From assembly GCF_001905735.1 (NCBI RefSeq), contig NZ_LISW01000001.1, positions 988,603 through 1,052,602 on the forward strand: a stretch of DNA of 64,000 bases, given 5' to 3'. The notes beneath the pieces were generated by a model that had not been told where the DNA came from, searched no databases, and worked only from the letters and a program-made list of their open reading frames with translations. Shown here one piece after another: positions 45,219 to 54,325 of this stretch (the stretch's first letter is position 1; each line of letters starts with the position of its first letter). Source of the stretch: Streptomyces sp. CB01249. GTDB lineage: Bacteria > Actinomycetota > Actinomycetes > Streptomycetales > Streptomycetaceae. Made by a program: the position numbers and the translations under genes.

Positions 45219-46802
45219 TTGAGCGAGTACGACTACGTCGTCGTCGGGGCGGGTTCGGCCGGCTGCGTGCTGGCCGCGCGGCTGTCCGAGGACCCCACCG
45301 TGCGGGTCGCGCTGGTCGAGTCGGGAGGCCCCGACCGCAAGCAGGAGATCCGCATCCCGGCCGCCTTCCCACAGTTGTTCAAGACCCCGTTCGACTGGGA
45401 CTTCAGCACGGTGAAGCAGCCGGCGCTCGGCGGCCGCGAGCTGTTCTGGCCGCGCGGGCACACGCTCGGCGGTTCCTCCTCGATCAACGCGATGATGTGG
45501 GTACGCGGACACCGCGACGACTACGACGCGTGGGCGGCGTCCGCCGGGCCGGACTGGGGCCACGACGCGATCGTGCCCTACTTCCGGCGCGCCGAGCGCT
45601 GGTCCGGCCCGGCAGGCGACCGCACGGTGTACGGCACCGAGGGCCCGCTGCACATCGCGCCGCCCCGCAGCCCGTCCCCGCTCACCGCCGACTTCGTCAC
45701 CGCCTGCCGCGACGACGGCCTGACACTCCTGCCCGAACTCAACGCGCCCGACCACAGCGGGGTCGCCCTCACCCCCGTCAACCAGCGGCGCGGACGGCGC
45801 TGGAGCGCGGCCGACGGGTACCTCAAACCGGCCGCCAAGCGCGCCAATCTGGATATCCTCCCGCACACCCGCGTCCGCGCCCTCGCCTTCGACGGCGACC
45901 GGGCCACCGGGGTGGAGACCGAGAGCTCCGGTACGCTCACCGCGCGCCGCGAGGTGATCCTCAGCGCCGGCGCCATCGGCTCCCCGCACCTGCTGTTGCG
46001 CTCGGGCATCGGCGACCCCGGCGAACTGCGCCGCGCGGGCGTCGAGGTGCGCGCCGCGTCACCGGACGTCGGCCGCAACCTCCAGGACCACCTGTCCTTC
46101 GCGGTCACCCTGCACTGCCCGCGCCCGGTCACCCTGACGGGCGCCGACACCCCGGTGAACATCGCCCGCTACCTGCTCACCGGGCGCGGACCGCTCAGCT
46201 CCAACCTGGCGGAGGCCGTCGCCTTCGTCCGCAGCGCCTCCGCACCGGCCGCCCCGGACCTGGAACTGATCTTCGCCCCGGCCCCGTTCATCGACCACGG
46301 GCTCACCCCGCCCACCGAACACGGCATCACGATCGGCGTGGTCCTGCTCCAGCCCGAGAGCACCGGCCGCATCACCCTGGACACCGACCACCCGGACCCG
46401 CGCTCCGCCCTGCGCATCGACCCGGGCTACCTCGCGGCCGGCACCGATCTGCGGCGCATGATGGACGGCGTCCGCCACGCCGAACGGCTCTTCGCCCACA
46501 CTGCCCTCGCCCCGCACACCTCGACGCCCATGGGCCACTACCCGGGCGAGGTGGACGACGACCGCCTCGCCGAGGCGATTCGGACCGGGGCGGAGACCCT
46601 CTACCACCCCGTCGGCACCTGCCGGATGGGCGAGGACCCCGGCTCGGTCACCGACCCCCGGCTCCGGGTGCGCGGGGTCCGGGGCCTGCGCGTGGTCGAC
46701 GCCTCGGTCATGCCGCGCATCACCCGGGGTCACACCCACGCGCCCACGGTCGCCATCGCCGAGAAGGCCGCCGAACTGATCCGGCAGGACGCCCGGGGCT
46801 AG
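45219..46802 (+). CDS. GMC-family FAD oxidoreductase (choline/alcohol dehydrogenase-like)
   Basis: 527 residues from a TTG start at 45219, chosen because CTGGAGGAG lies just upstream and the product begins MSEYDYVVVGAGSAGCVLAA, the FAD dinucleotide fold at the very N-terminus. Further GMC landmarks: WPRGHTLGGSSSINAMMWVR (signature 1), AGAIGSPHLLLRSGIGD (signature 2), LYHPVGTCRMG with the catalytic His, and VMPRITRGHTHAPTVAIAEK. In that last block the usual NTNAPT reads HTHAPT. It oxidises an alcohol with FAD. The substrate is unknown, since betaine-synthesis partners are absent. Confidence 0.88.
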   Translation: MSEYDYVVVGAGSAGCVLAARLSEDPTVRVALVESGGPDRKQEIRIPAAFPQLFKTPFDWDFSTVKQPALGGRELFWPRGHTLGGSSSINAMMWVRGHRDDYDAWAASAGPDWGHDAIVPYFRRAERWSGPAGDRTVYGTEGPLHIAPPRSPSPLTADFVTACRDDGLTLLPELNAPDHSGVALTPVNQRRGRRWSAADGYLKPAAKRANLDILPHTRVRALAFDGDRATGVETESSGTLTARREVILSAGAIGSPHLLLRSGIGDPGELRRAGVEVRAASPDVGRNLQDHLSFAVTLHCPRPVTLTGADTPVNIARYLLTGRGPLSSNLAEAVAFVRSASAPAAPDLELIFAPAPFIDHGLTPPTEHGITIGVVLLQPESTGRITLDTDHPDPRSALRIDPGYLAAGTDLRRMMDGVRHAERLFAHTALAPHTSTPMGHYPGEVDDDRLAEAIRTGAETLYHPVGTCRMGEDPGSVTDPRLRVRGVRGLRVVDASVMPRITRGHTHAPTVAIAEKAAELIRQDARG

Positions 46803-46833
46803 AAGTCCGCCAGGGGCCGCCGCAGGGCCGGGA

Positions 46834-47766
46834 TCACGACGGGATACGGAACGTCTCCCCGTACATCTTCCAGGTCAGCGGCGGCTCCAGGCCCAGGTTC
46901 TCGTCCTCCAGGAAGACGCGCTGCGCGGTGTCGATGCGCGAGGTGTCGTGCTGCTGGTTCTTCTTCGACTTCATCACGGCCCGCGCGGTGTCCAGGAAGA
47001 TGTCCAGGTACGCCGACTCGTCACCGCCCTCCGCGACCGTGTCCGCCTCGGCCAGCGCCGCCTGCCGGATGCCGTAGAAGGAATCCGCCTCGTGCCCGGG
47101 CCCCTGGAGCACCATGGTGTCGAAGTAGATGAACTGGCCCAGCGCGCCGAGCCCGTCCAGCTTCGCCAGGCGCACCGCGGGCTCGAAGTACTGCTTGTCG
47201 CGGACCTCCTCCTGCGCCGCGCGGAACGCCGGGTCCTCGGCCGCCTTCTTCCACGCACCCGTGAACCCCGGGTCCAGGCCCTCGTGCGAACCGGTCCCGT
47301 CGACCTTGCGCAGCGCGGGCAGATACGGGGCGAGCGGGTTGTCCGGGTGGTCCTTCGTGAACGTCTCCACGAACGCCAGCATGTCGTGCGTACCGGAGCA
47401 GAAACCGACGAGCCCGGCCGCGTAACCGGTGCCGTCGCCGCTGTCCTCGATCGTCGCGTACTGGGTGCGCCAGTCCAGCGTCGAGCCCTCCGCGCTGGCC
47501 AGCAGCTCCCACGCGATCTCGCGCATCTTCGGCGCGGCGAGCCCGGCCGGCGCCCGGCCGACCCGCTTGTTCATCTCCGCGCGCTCCTCGTCGTCCGCCG
47601 CCGCGAACGGGTCCGGGTTCACCGGCCCGGTGGCCGAAGCCTCGGCGGCCTTGGGGGAGTCCGTCGGCAGTCCGGCGTCGTCGCCACCGGTGTTGAAGAC
47701 GAGGGCGACGGCTATCGCCAGCGGCGCACCGATGAGAACGAAGCGGGTCACAGGTTTCACCGGCAC
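46834..47766 (-). CDS. GH46 chitosanase, exported or membrane-anchored
   Basis: About 310 residues from GTG 47766, or 308 from GTG 47760. A GGGGAC site favours the first. The catalytic pair of family GH46 is present at the expected separation of 18 residues: Glu in LLASAEGSTLDW and Asp in IEDSGDGTGYAAG. Other conserved blocks are GLVGFCSGTHDMLAFVETF and LGALGQFIYFDTMVLQGPGH. The N-terminal hydrophobic segment (RFVLIGAPLAIAVALVFN) lacks an obvious signal-peptidase site, so it could stay anchored. It hydrolyses chitosan endo-wise. It converges on the GMC gene and is divergent from the next gene. Confidence 0.9.
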   Translation of the reverse strand: MPVKPVTRFVLIGAPLAIAVALVFNTGGDDAGLPTDSPKAAEASATGPVNPDPFAAADDEERAEMNKRVGRAPAGLAAPKMREIAWELLASAEGSTLDWRTQYATIEDSGDGTGYAAGLVGFCSGTHDMLAFVETFTKDHPDNPLAPYLPALRKVDGTGSHEGLDPGFTGAWKKAAEDPAFRAAQEEVRDKQYFEPAVRLAKLDGLGALGQFIYFDTMVLQGPGHEADSFYGIRQAALAEADTVAEGGDESAYLDIFLDTARAVMKSKKNQQHDTSRIDTAQRVFLEDENLGLEPPLTWKMYGETFRIPS

Positions 47767-47823
47767 AGCGTACGGTCCCCGCCCGCCCCCGGGCGGCACG
47801 CCCCCGCACGGCAGAATCACCCC

Positions 47824-50800
47824 ATGACCGACGCCCTGCTGAAGTCCCTCGACCCGCTTCCGTACCCCCGGCGCATGCGCGAACTCGCCGCCCGGGCCCG
47901 CGTTCTGTCCGCTTCGGGGGAATTGCGCCGCGTGCTGGACGAGCTGGACGGGGGTGGCCCGTACGAGCGCGGTCTCGCCGTCATCGCGGCGGCCGTCGGC
48001 GGCGACGCGGAGTGGACCGGCGCGCACCTCGCCGACCCGGACCCCTTCGTGCAGGGCCACGCCCTGCGGGCGGCCCGGAGCCTCGGGGTCCCCGACGAGG
48101 CGTACGAGCGGGCCCTGGACGACCTGCCCCGCACCGCGCGCCGCCGCCTGCTCCGGGCCGTCGTCCGCGACGGGCGCACCGGCCTCGCCGCCCGGCTCCT
48201 CGAACGGGTGCGCGCCGACTGGGGCGACGCCGAGGCGGCCGTGCTGCTCCCCGGCTGCCCCGCCGACACCGTCGCCCGGCTGCTGCCCGAGCTGCTGTAC
48301 GCCGTACGCGGCTGGAGCGGCCTGGGCCGCTGCCACCCCGGCCCCCTCCTGGACGCCGTCGAACACCAGCTCGCCGAACTGCCCGAGCCGCAGCGCCCGG
48401 AGTGGTGGCAGCGGTACGCCCCCGGGATCGCCGCGACCGTCACCGCCCGGCCCGCCCGCGTCCTCGATCTGCTCGAACGCTTCGGCCCCGCCACCCTGCC
48501 GTGGCCGCTGGCCCACCGCCTCGGCGCCCTCGCCGCCGCCGACCCGGCCCGCACCGCCCGGCTGCTGCTGCGCCCCCAGACCCGGTCCATGCTGGAGCAC
48601 GGGGCGCGCCGGATACCCGACGGCGTCCTCCTCCGCCTCGCCCGCACCGCGCCCGACGGGCTCGTCGTGGAGCTGGGCCGGGCCATGGCCCAGGACTCCG
48701 CGGGCCTCGCCCGGCTCCTCGCCGCCCTGCCGCCCGGCCGGCGCACCGCCCTGCACGCCTCGGTCACCGCCGGACGCGGCCCGGGCGGACCCGCCGTCGA
48801 CGCGGACCTCCTCGACGCACTGCCCCGCAGCGGCGTCGCCGACGCGGCGCGGCGGATGGCGGACCGGGCCGCCGAACGCGGCGAGGACTGGCACACCGTG
48901 CTCCTCGCCCAGTCCTACCTCCCGGCCGCCGAAGTGTGGGACCGGCTGCTCGCCGCCACCCGCCGGCCCGCCGCCGCGGACCGGGCCCTCGTCTGGCCGC
49001 TGCTCGTCCGCAACGCCGGGCGCACCGGCGCACCCGGGCCCGTCGCCGTACTCCTGGACGACATGGCCAGGCTCCGCAACGAACAGGACCCCGTCCGCTC
49101 GGCCGCCCTCCTCGCCCTCGCGGGCATCCCCGCCGCCCTGTTCACCGAGGCCATGGAACCCGCCCTGGACCGGATCGCGGCCGACGCCGTCGAGGCCCGG
49201 GACTCCTCCTACGCCACCCGGCACGCCCTGAGCACCCTCGCCGTGCGGCTGCTGCGCGAACACGCCGTCACCGGCCGCCGCGCCCTGGTCAGCTGGTCGC
49301 TGCGCACCCTGGTCCGGATCTCCGGCAACACCGGCGGCGCCGACCTCGGACGGCTCGACCGCACCCTGCGCAGGGGCCAGGAGCACGAAGTCTTCGAGGC
49401 CCTGCGGCCCTGGCTGGAGGCGGGCGCCGAGAAGAGCGACTACGGGCTCGCGTTCGCGCTCGTCCGGGCGCTGGGCCGCCGCGCGGCCGGGCTGCCCGAG
49501 CTCCAGGACCTGCTGTGGCAGGCGATCCGCTTCGGCTCGGTCACCACCGCGCGGACCGCCGTCCGGCTGTGGCTGGAACCGGACACGGACCGGGGCGAGC
49601 GCGTCGAACGGCTCCTCGCGCTCGACCCCTCGGCCGGCACCCTGCCCGAGGTGCAGGCGGTCCTCACCCGCACCCGGACCGACCTGCTCGACCCGTACCT
49701 CGCGACCCCGCCGCCGCACGGCCGCTTCCTGACCCCCGGCCGCCCCTGGACCGTCCACCCCGGCCCCGAGATCCGCCGCTGGGTGCCCCGCCAGCACCGC
49801 GCCGCCGAGCGCGCCCTGCGCCATGCGGCGCGCGACGGGAAGCTGCCGCTGCACGGGCGGGCGCGCGCCGTCGCCGCCCTGGCCCGCATCCCCGGGACCG
49901 GAGCCGAGTCGCTGGGGGAGTGGACCGGCTCCGACGACGTCGTGCTCGCCGAGGCCGCGCTCACCGCACTCGGCCACACCGACCGCGCCCCCGAGGTGCT
50001 GCCCGTCCTGCTCGCCCACACCGGCGACGACCGCGCCCGGGTCGCCGTCTTCGCGGCCGGCCGGGCCTCCCAGGACGTCCGCCCCTCCGTCCTCGCCCCG
50101 ATGCTCCGCGCCCGGCTGGCCCCGGGCACCGGCAAGGTCACCAGCCGCAAGGAGACCGTCCGGCTCGCCGTGGCCCGGCTGCCCCGGGAGACCGCCGCGG
50201 ACCTGGTCACCGAGGGCTACGAAGCCCCCGAGCAGCACCCGGACGTCCGGGCCGCCTGCGTGGCCGGGGCCATCGAGCTGCTCGGCGACGCGCGGATGTG
50301 GCGGCTGCTCGCCGACGCCGCCGCCGGGCCCGCCGTGCTCCGCACCGCCGTCCTCCGCGTGCGGCCCATGGACCTGCCCGGCGCGCACCGCACCGGCTAC
50401 GCGCGCCTGGTGCGGGAGGTGTGCGGCACGGACGACGAGGAGCTGGCCGCCGCCGCCCACGCCGTGGTGGCCCGCTGGATACCGTGGGAGCCGGGCATCT
50501 GCGAGGTGCTGGCCGCCGCCGTGACGGACCTGGCGCGCCGCCGCTCCTGGCGCTCGGCCGCCGACGCGCTGGCCGGTGCCGCGCCCGCCGCCTCCGGCGA
50601 GGCCGCCCGCGCGCTGATGGGTGCGCTGGCCGCGCTCACGGACTCCGTGGCGATGGACGACGCGGGCAGCGACCGCGACCGGCCCGAGCGACAGCGGGCC
50701 GTGTACCTGGTGAACCGCCTCGCCTCGGCGGCCGGGGGGCGCGCCGACGCGACCCTGCGCTCCGTCCTCGCCGCCGCCGGCGACCGGCTCGCCCGCCACC

Positions 50801-51186
50801 GCGACTACGTACCGCAGGCCGCGGAGCTGCTGGCCAGGGCGGTGGACCCGGGGAGCGGAGCGGACGCGCTGCACGCCGCGCTGGACCGCATCGCCCTGCT
50901 GGTGACCGGCCGGCCCGTGCTCGCCGCCCGCGTCGCTCTCCTGTACGGCACGCACCACGGTGTCCCGCAGGGCGAGGACGGGGCGGCGACGCTGCTCGCG
51001 GTGGCGGGGCGCCTCGGCGAGGACGGCGGCCTCGCGCACGGCCTGCTGGCGGTGCGGCTGGTCGCGTCCGGCGGACGGCACACGGGGTGGACCGGGCCCT
51101 GGCGGACCCAGCTGCGGCTGCTGCGGCGCCACCCGGAGGCGGAGGTGCGCGACGCGGCGTACGCGGAGGTGACGGTCCGGGAGTGA
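47824..51186 (+). CDS. Large HEAT-like repeat protein of unknown function
   Basis: 1120 residues, ATG 47824 with only a weak ribosome site. Nearly the whole protein is made of 30-45-residue helical pairs rich in Ala, Leu and Arg (AARLLERVRADWGDAEAAVL; ARTARLLLRPQTRSMLEHGA; VAVFAAGRASQDVRPSVLAP), as in HEAT or ARM scaffolds. No catalytic motif, signal peptide or membrane helix. It resembles the DUF4132 protein at 6462-9884 in composition but lacks the DUF4132 end block. A scaffold role is the only reasonable inference. It stands alone, divergent from the chitosanase. Confidence 0.8.
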   Translation: MTDALLKSLDPLPYPRRMRELAARARVLSASGELRRVLDELDGGGPYERGLAVIAAAVGGDAEWTGAHLADPDPFVQGHALRAARSLGVPDEAYERALDDLPRTARRRLLRAVVRDGRTGLAARLLERVRADWGDAEAAVLLPGCPADTVARLLPELLYAVRGWSGLGRCHPGPLLDAVEHQLAELPEPQRPEWWQRYAPGIAATVTARPARVLDLLERFGPATLPWPLAHRLGALAAADPARTARLLLRPQTRSMLEHGARRIPDGVLLRLARTAPDGLVVELGRAMAQDSAGLARLLAALPPGRRTALHASVTAGRGPGGPAVDADLLDALPRSGVADAARRMADRAAERGEDWHTVLLAQSYLPAAEVWDRLLAATRRPAAADRALVWPLLVRNAGRTGAPGPVAVLLDDMARLRNEQDPVRSAALLALAGIPAALFTEAMEPALDRIAADAVEARDSSYATRHALSTLAVRLLREHAVTGRRALVSWSLRTLVRISGNTGGADLGRLDRTLRRGQEHEVFEALRPWLEAGAEKSDYGLAFALVRALGRRAAGLPELQDLLWQAIRFGSVTTARTAVRLWLEPDTDRGERVERLLALDPSAGTLPEVQAVLTRTRTDLLDPYLATPPPHGRFLTPGRPWTVHPGPEIRRWVPRQHRAAERALRHAARDGKLPLHGRARAVAALARIPGTGAESLGEWTGSDDVVLAEAALTALGHTDRAPEVLPVLLAHTGDDRARVAVFAAGRASQDVRPSVLAPMLRARLAPGTGKVTSRKETVRLAVARLPRETAADLVTEGYEAPEQHPDVRAACVAGAIELLGDARMWRLLADAAAGPAVLRTAVLRVRPMDLPGAHRTGYARLVREVCGTDDEELAAAAHAVVARWIPWEPGICEVLAAAVTDLARRRSWRSAADALAGAAPAASGEAARALMGALAALTDSVAMDDAGSDRDRPERQRAVYLVNRLASAAGGRADATLRSVLAAAGDRLARHRDYVPQAAELLARAVDPGSGADALHAALDRIALLVTGRPVLAARVALLYGTHHGVPQGEDGAATLLAVAGRLGEDGGLAHGLLAVRLVASGGRHTGWTGPWRTQLRLLRRHPEAEVRDAAYAEVTVRE

Positions 51187-51229
51187 GCGGGCCCCCGGAG
51201 CGCCACCTCCGTGCGGTCAGGCCGGGCGG

Positions 51230-52204
51230 TCAGCCCTGGGCGCGGGCGGCCATCCGGGCCTTCCGGGCGGCCAGCTTCTCGTCGAACTTCGCCGCCTCGG
51301 TGTCCAGGCCGTGCATGTACAGGCCCAGCTCCTCCTGCGCCTTCAGGCCCTCCGGGCCCAGGCCGTCGATGTCGAGCACCTTCAGGTAGCGCAGCACCGG
51401 CTGGATGACGTCGTCGTGGTGGATGCGCATGTTGTAGATCTCACCGATCGCCATCTGCGCGGCGGCCCGCTCGAAGCCGGGCATGCCGTGGCCGGGCATC
51501 CGGAAGTTGACGACGACGTCGCGCACGGACTGCATCGTCAGGTCCGGGGCCAGCTGGAACGCCGCGCCCAGCAGGTTGCGGTAGAAGACCATGTGCAGGT
51601 TCTCGTCGGTCGCGATGCGGGCCAGCATCCGGTCGCAGACCGGGTCGCCCGACTGGTGCCCGGTGTTGCGGTGCGAGACGCGGGTCGCCAGCTCCTGGAA
51701 GGCCACATAGGCCACGGAGTGCAGCATCGAGTGCCGGTTGTCCGACTCGAAGCCCTCCGCCATGTGCGCCATCCGGAACTGCTCCAGCTTGTCCGGGTCG
51801 ACGGCGCGCGAGGTGAGCAGGTAGTCCCGCATCACGATGCCGTGCCGGCCCTCCTCGGCCGTCCAGCGGTGCACCCAGGTGCCCCAGGCGCCGTCGCGGC
51901 CGAAGAGCGTGGCGATCTCGTGGTGGTAGCTGGGGAGGTTGTCCTCGGTGAGGAGGTTGACCACGAGCGCGATCTTGCCGATGTCGGTGACCTTGGACTG
52001 TTCGGCCTGCCACGCCTCGCCGTCCTCGAAGACGCCGGGGAAGTTGCGCCCGTCGGAGAAGGGGACGTACTCGTGCGGCATCCAGTCCTTGGCGACCTTG
52101 AGATGCCTGTTGAGCTCCTTCTCGACCACCTCTTCCAGCGCGAACAGGAGGTGGGCATCGGTCCACGCCTGTGAACTGCCGAGATGGGGAGAAGTGATCG
52201 TCAC
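51230..52204 (-). CDS. Acyl-[acyl-carrier-protein] desaturase (DesA-like)
   Basis: 324 residues from ATG 52204. The soluble di-iron desaturase ligands are all present: Glu87 in TEDNLPSYHHEI, EEGRH (117-121), Glu171 in QELATRVSHRNTG and DENLH (200-204). These enzymes introduce a cis double bond into acyl-ACP using O2 and reduced ferredoxin and adjust membrane fluidity. No ferredoxin or reductase gene is adjacent. A palindromic operator and repeated half-sites lie 26-60 bp upstream of the start. Confidence 0.93.
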   Translation of the reverse strand: MTITSPHLGSSQAWTDAHLLFALEEVVEKELNRHLKVAKDWMPHEYVPFSDGRNFPGVFEDGEAWQAEQSKVTDIGKIALVVNLLTEDNLPSYHHEIATLFGRDGAWGTWVHRWTAEEGRHGIVMRDYLLTSRAVDPDKLEQFRMAHMAEGFESDNRHSMLHSVAYVAFQELATRVSHRNTGHQSGDPVCDRMLARIATDENLHMVFYRNLLGAAFQLAPDLTMQSVRDVVVNFRMPGHGMPGFERAAAQMAIGEIYNMRIHHDDVIQPVLRYLKVLDIDGLGPEGLKAQEELGLYMHGLDTEAAKFDEKLAARKARMAARAQG

Positions 52205-52229
52205 GGGGGCTCCTGGGGACGGGAGAACT

Positions 52230-52263
52230 ACCTACGGACTCGTAGGTTACGAGACCGTAGGTT
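52230..52263 (-). promoter_or_regulatory. Operator upstream of the acyl-ACP desaturase
   Basis: ACCTACG-GACT-CGTAGGT (52230-52247) is a perfect 7-bp inverted repeat. The half-site CGTAGGT recurs at 52256-52262, 15 bp from its first copy, forming a direct repeat. The location over the expected promoter suggests repression or activation by a TetR-type fatty-acid sensor. Confidence 0.65.
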
Positions 52264-52331
52264 AAAGCGACGGTAAGGCTCTGGCCAAGCCCGAACGGGC
52301 GAGCGCCGATCACTCTGCGTGACGGAACGCC

Positions 52332-52368
52332 GGAGGGGGTGCGCGCCGGACCGGCGCGCACCCCCTCC
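52332..52368 (-). terminator. Strong palindromic terminator after the ABC-F gene
   Basis: An 18-bp perfect stem, GGAGGGGGTGCGCGCCGG (52332-52349) with 52351-52368, separated by a single base. It directly follows the ABC-F stop (52377-52379 on the minus strand) and insulates the desaturase promoter. Confidence 0.85.
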
Positions 52369-52376
52369 TTCCCACG

Positions 52377-54008
52377 TCAGAGCCCGGCGCGCACCTCCTC
52401 GGCGGTGGTGTCCCGCAGCTCCCCGTCGAGCAGCAGCCAGCGGGTGATCCCCAGCGATTCCAGGAACGGCACATCGTGACTGGCCACCACGAGCGCCCCC
52501 TCGTACGCCTCCAGCGCCTCGGTCAGCCGTCGTACGCTCGCCAGGTCGAGGTTGTTCGTCGGCTCGTCCAGCATCAGCAGCTGGGGCGCCGGCTCGGCCA
52601 GCAGCAGCGCGGCGAGCGCCGCCCGGAACCGCTCCCCACCCGACAGCGTCCCCGCCGCCCGGTCCGCCCGCGCACCCCGGAAGAGGAAGTGCGCGAGCCT
52701 CGCCCTCATGTGGTTGTCGGTGGCGTCCGGGGCGAACCGCGCCACGTTCTCCACCACGCTCAGCCCGTCGTCCAGCACGTCGAGCCGCTGGGGCAGGAAG
52801 CGCAGCGGGACGTCGGTCACGGCCTCGCCGGACACCGGGGCCAGCTCACCGGCGAGCGTGCGCAGCAGCGTGGTCTTGCCCGCCCCGTTGCGCCCCACCA
52901 GCGCGATGCGCTCCGGACCGCGCACCTCGTACTGGCCCCGCACCCGTGCCCCGTACGCGAGTTCCAGATCGCGCAGGACCAGCACGCCCCGGCCCGGATG
53001 GACCCGGGTGCGCGGCAGTTCGACCCGGATCTCGTCGTCGTCGCGGACCAGCTCGACGGCTTCGTCCAGGCGCTCCTTCGCCTCGGCCAGCCGCTCCGCG
53101 TGCATGATCCGGTGCTTGCCCGCGGACTCCTGGGCGGAGCGTTTGCGCGCCCCCATGACGATCTTGGGCTCGCGCTTCTGCTCGTACATCTTCTGCCCGT
53201 ACCGCTTGCGCCGGGCCAGTTTCACCTGGGCGTCGGCCAGTTCGCGCTTCTGCCGCTTCATGTCGGCCTCGGCGACGCGCACCATGCGCTCGGCCGCCTC
53301 CTGCTCGACGGCCAGCGCCTCCTCGTACGCGGAGAGGTTGCCGCCGTACCAGGTGACGGTGGAGTCCCGCAGGTCGGCGATCTGGTCGACCCGCTCCAGG
53401 AGTTCCCGGTCGTGGCTGACGACGACGAGCACCCCGTGCCAGGCGTCGACGGCCGTGTACAGCCGCCGTCTGGCGTACAGGTCCAGGTTGTTGGTCGGCT
53501 CGTCCAGCAGCAGCACGTCGGGCCGGGCCAGCAGCAGGGCGGCCAGCCGCAGCAGCACGCACTCGCCGCCGGACATCTCGCCGATCGTGCGGTCGAGCCC
53601 GATGTGGCCGAGGCCCAGCCCGTCGAGGGCGGCACGGGCCCGCTCCTCGACGTCCCAGTCGTCGCCGACGGCGGTGAAGTGCTCCTCGCCGACGTCACCG
53701 GCCTCGATGGCGTGCAGCGCGCGGCGGACCGCGTCGATCCCGAGCGCGGCGTCGACGCGCAACTCCGTGTCCAGGACCAGGTTCTGCGGCAGGTAGCCCA
53801 CTTCTCCCGAGATGCCGATCCGGCCCCCGGTGGGCTCGATCTCCCCGGCGAGCAGCCGGAGCAGGGTGGACTTTCCGGCCCCGTTGAGGCCGATGAGCCC
53901 CGTGCGGCCGGGGCCCACGGAGAGATCGAGGCCGTCCAGGGCCCGGCCGCCGTCGGGCCAGACCAGGGAGAGCGCGGAACAGGTGATGTGTGCGGTGGGG
54001 GTAGACAT
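52377..54008 (-). CDS. ABC-F ribosome-protection-type ATPase
   Basis: 543 residues from ATG 54008 (MSTPTAHITCSALSL), with GGGAGATTCCTC upstream. Two ABC domains: GLNGAGKSTLLRLLAG with MSGGECVLLRLA and DVLLLDEPTNNLD, then GRNGAGKTTLLRTLAG with LSGGERFRAALAA and LLMLDEPTNNLD. A charged linker of about 80 residues (EADMKRQKRELADAQVKLAR) joins them. There is no membrane domain, so it is not a transporter. ABC-F proteins act on the ribosome and many displace macrolide, lincosamide or pleuromutilin antibiotics. A promoter 244 nt upstream leaves a long leader typical of inducible members. Confidence 0.9.
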   Translation of the reverse strand: MSTPTAHITCSALSLVWPDGGRALDGLDLSVGPGRTGLIGLNGAGKSTLLRLLAGEIEPTGGRIGISGEVGYLPQNLVLDTELRVDAALGIDAVRRALHAIEAGDVGEEHFTAVGDDWDVEERARAALDGLGLGHIGLDRTIGEMSGGECVLLRLAALLLARPDVLLLDEPTNNLDLYARRRLYTAVDAWHGVLVVVSHDRELLERVDQIADLRDSTVTWYGGNLSAYEEALAVEQEAAERMVRVAEADMKRQKRELADAQVKLARRKRYGQKMYEQKREPKIVMGARKRSAQESAGKHRIMHAERLAEAKERLDEAVELVRDDDEIRVELPRTRVHPGRGVLVLRDLELAYGARVRGQYEVRGPERIALVGRNGAGKTTLLRTLAGELAPVSGEAVTDVPLRFLPQRLDVLDDGLSVVENVARFAPDATDNHMRARLAHFLFRGARADRAAGTLSGGERFRAALAALLLAEPAPQLLMLDEPTNNLDLASVRRLTEALEAYEGALVVASHDVPFLESLGITRWLLLDGELRDTTAEEVRAGL

Positions 54009-54325
54009 GAGGAATCTCCCGGTTGCGAGGAAGGACAGGGCAACGGGACGAGACACCGGCCACTGGCATTCGACGCGTTCCGGCGGAAGTTCCGGTAGCG
54101 CGGAGGGAAGGCCCTGGTCGCGGAGGACGGCTCGGAGAGCTGAGGTCGCACTCGGGCGCGCGGACACGGCAAAGGCCGGTCATGGCACGCGACACGGTGT
54201 CTCGGGACCTCAGACCTTCAAGGGCCTGCTCCATTCGGCGACGACAAGGACACCGGGAACGTTACGCGGGGCCCGGGGAGGGAGCAATCGAATTAACGGC
54301 CCCCGCGCGCAAGCGGGTCGCGGGC
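54009..54325 (-). other. ABC-F leader and upstream region (possible antibiotic-responsive attenuator)
   Basis: The 317-bp interval holds the promoter above and a leader with several self-complementary segments. One is CCGGCGGAAGTTCCGG (about 54080-54095). Another is GACAC-G-GTGTC (54191-54201). A leader ATG at 54234 starts MEQALEGLRSRDTVSRAM, but its frame runs on into the ABC-F coding region, so it is not a classical short leader peptide. The layout resembles ribosome-mediated attenuation of other ABC-F genes, but the sequence alone does not prove it. Confidence 0.35.
54259..54287 (-). promoter_or_regulatory. Candidate promoter of the ABC-F gene
   Basis: On the minus strand TTGCTC (54282-54287), a 17-bp spacer and TAACGT (54259-54264) form a good -35/-10 pair. 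Transcription starting near 54252 would give a leader of about 240 nt before the ATG at 54008. Confidence 0.6.

Noticed and set aside
46834..51132. A 1432-residue minus-strand frame running through the chitosanase into the repeat-protein gene
   Set aside because: Only its last ~310 codons encode a recognisable protein (GH46). The rest is antisense to the repeat-protein gene and has shadow-frame composition.
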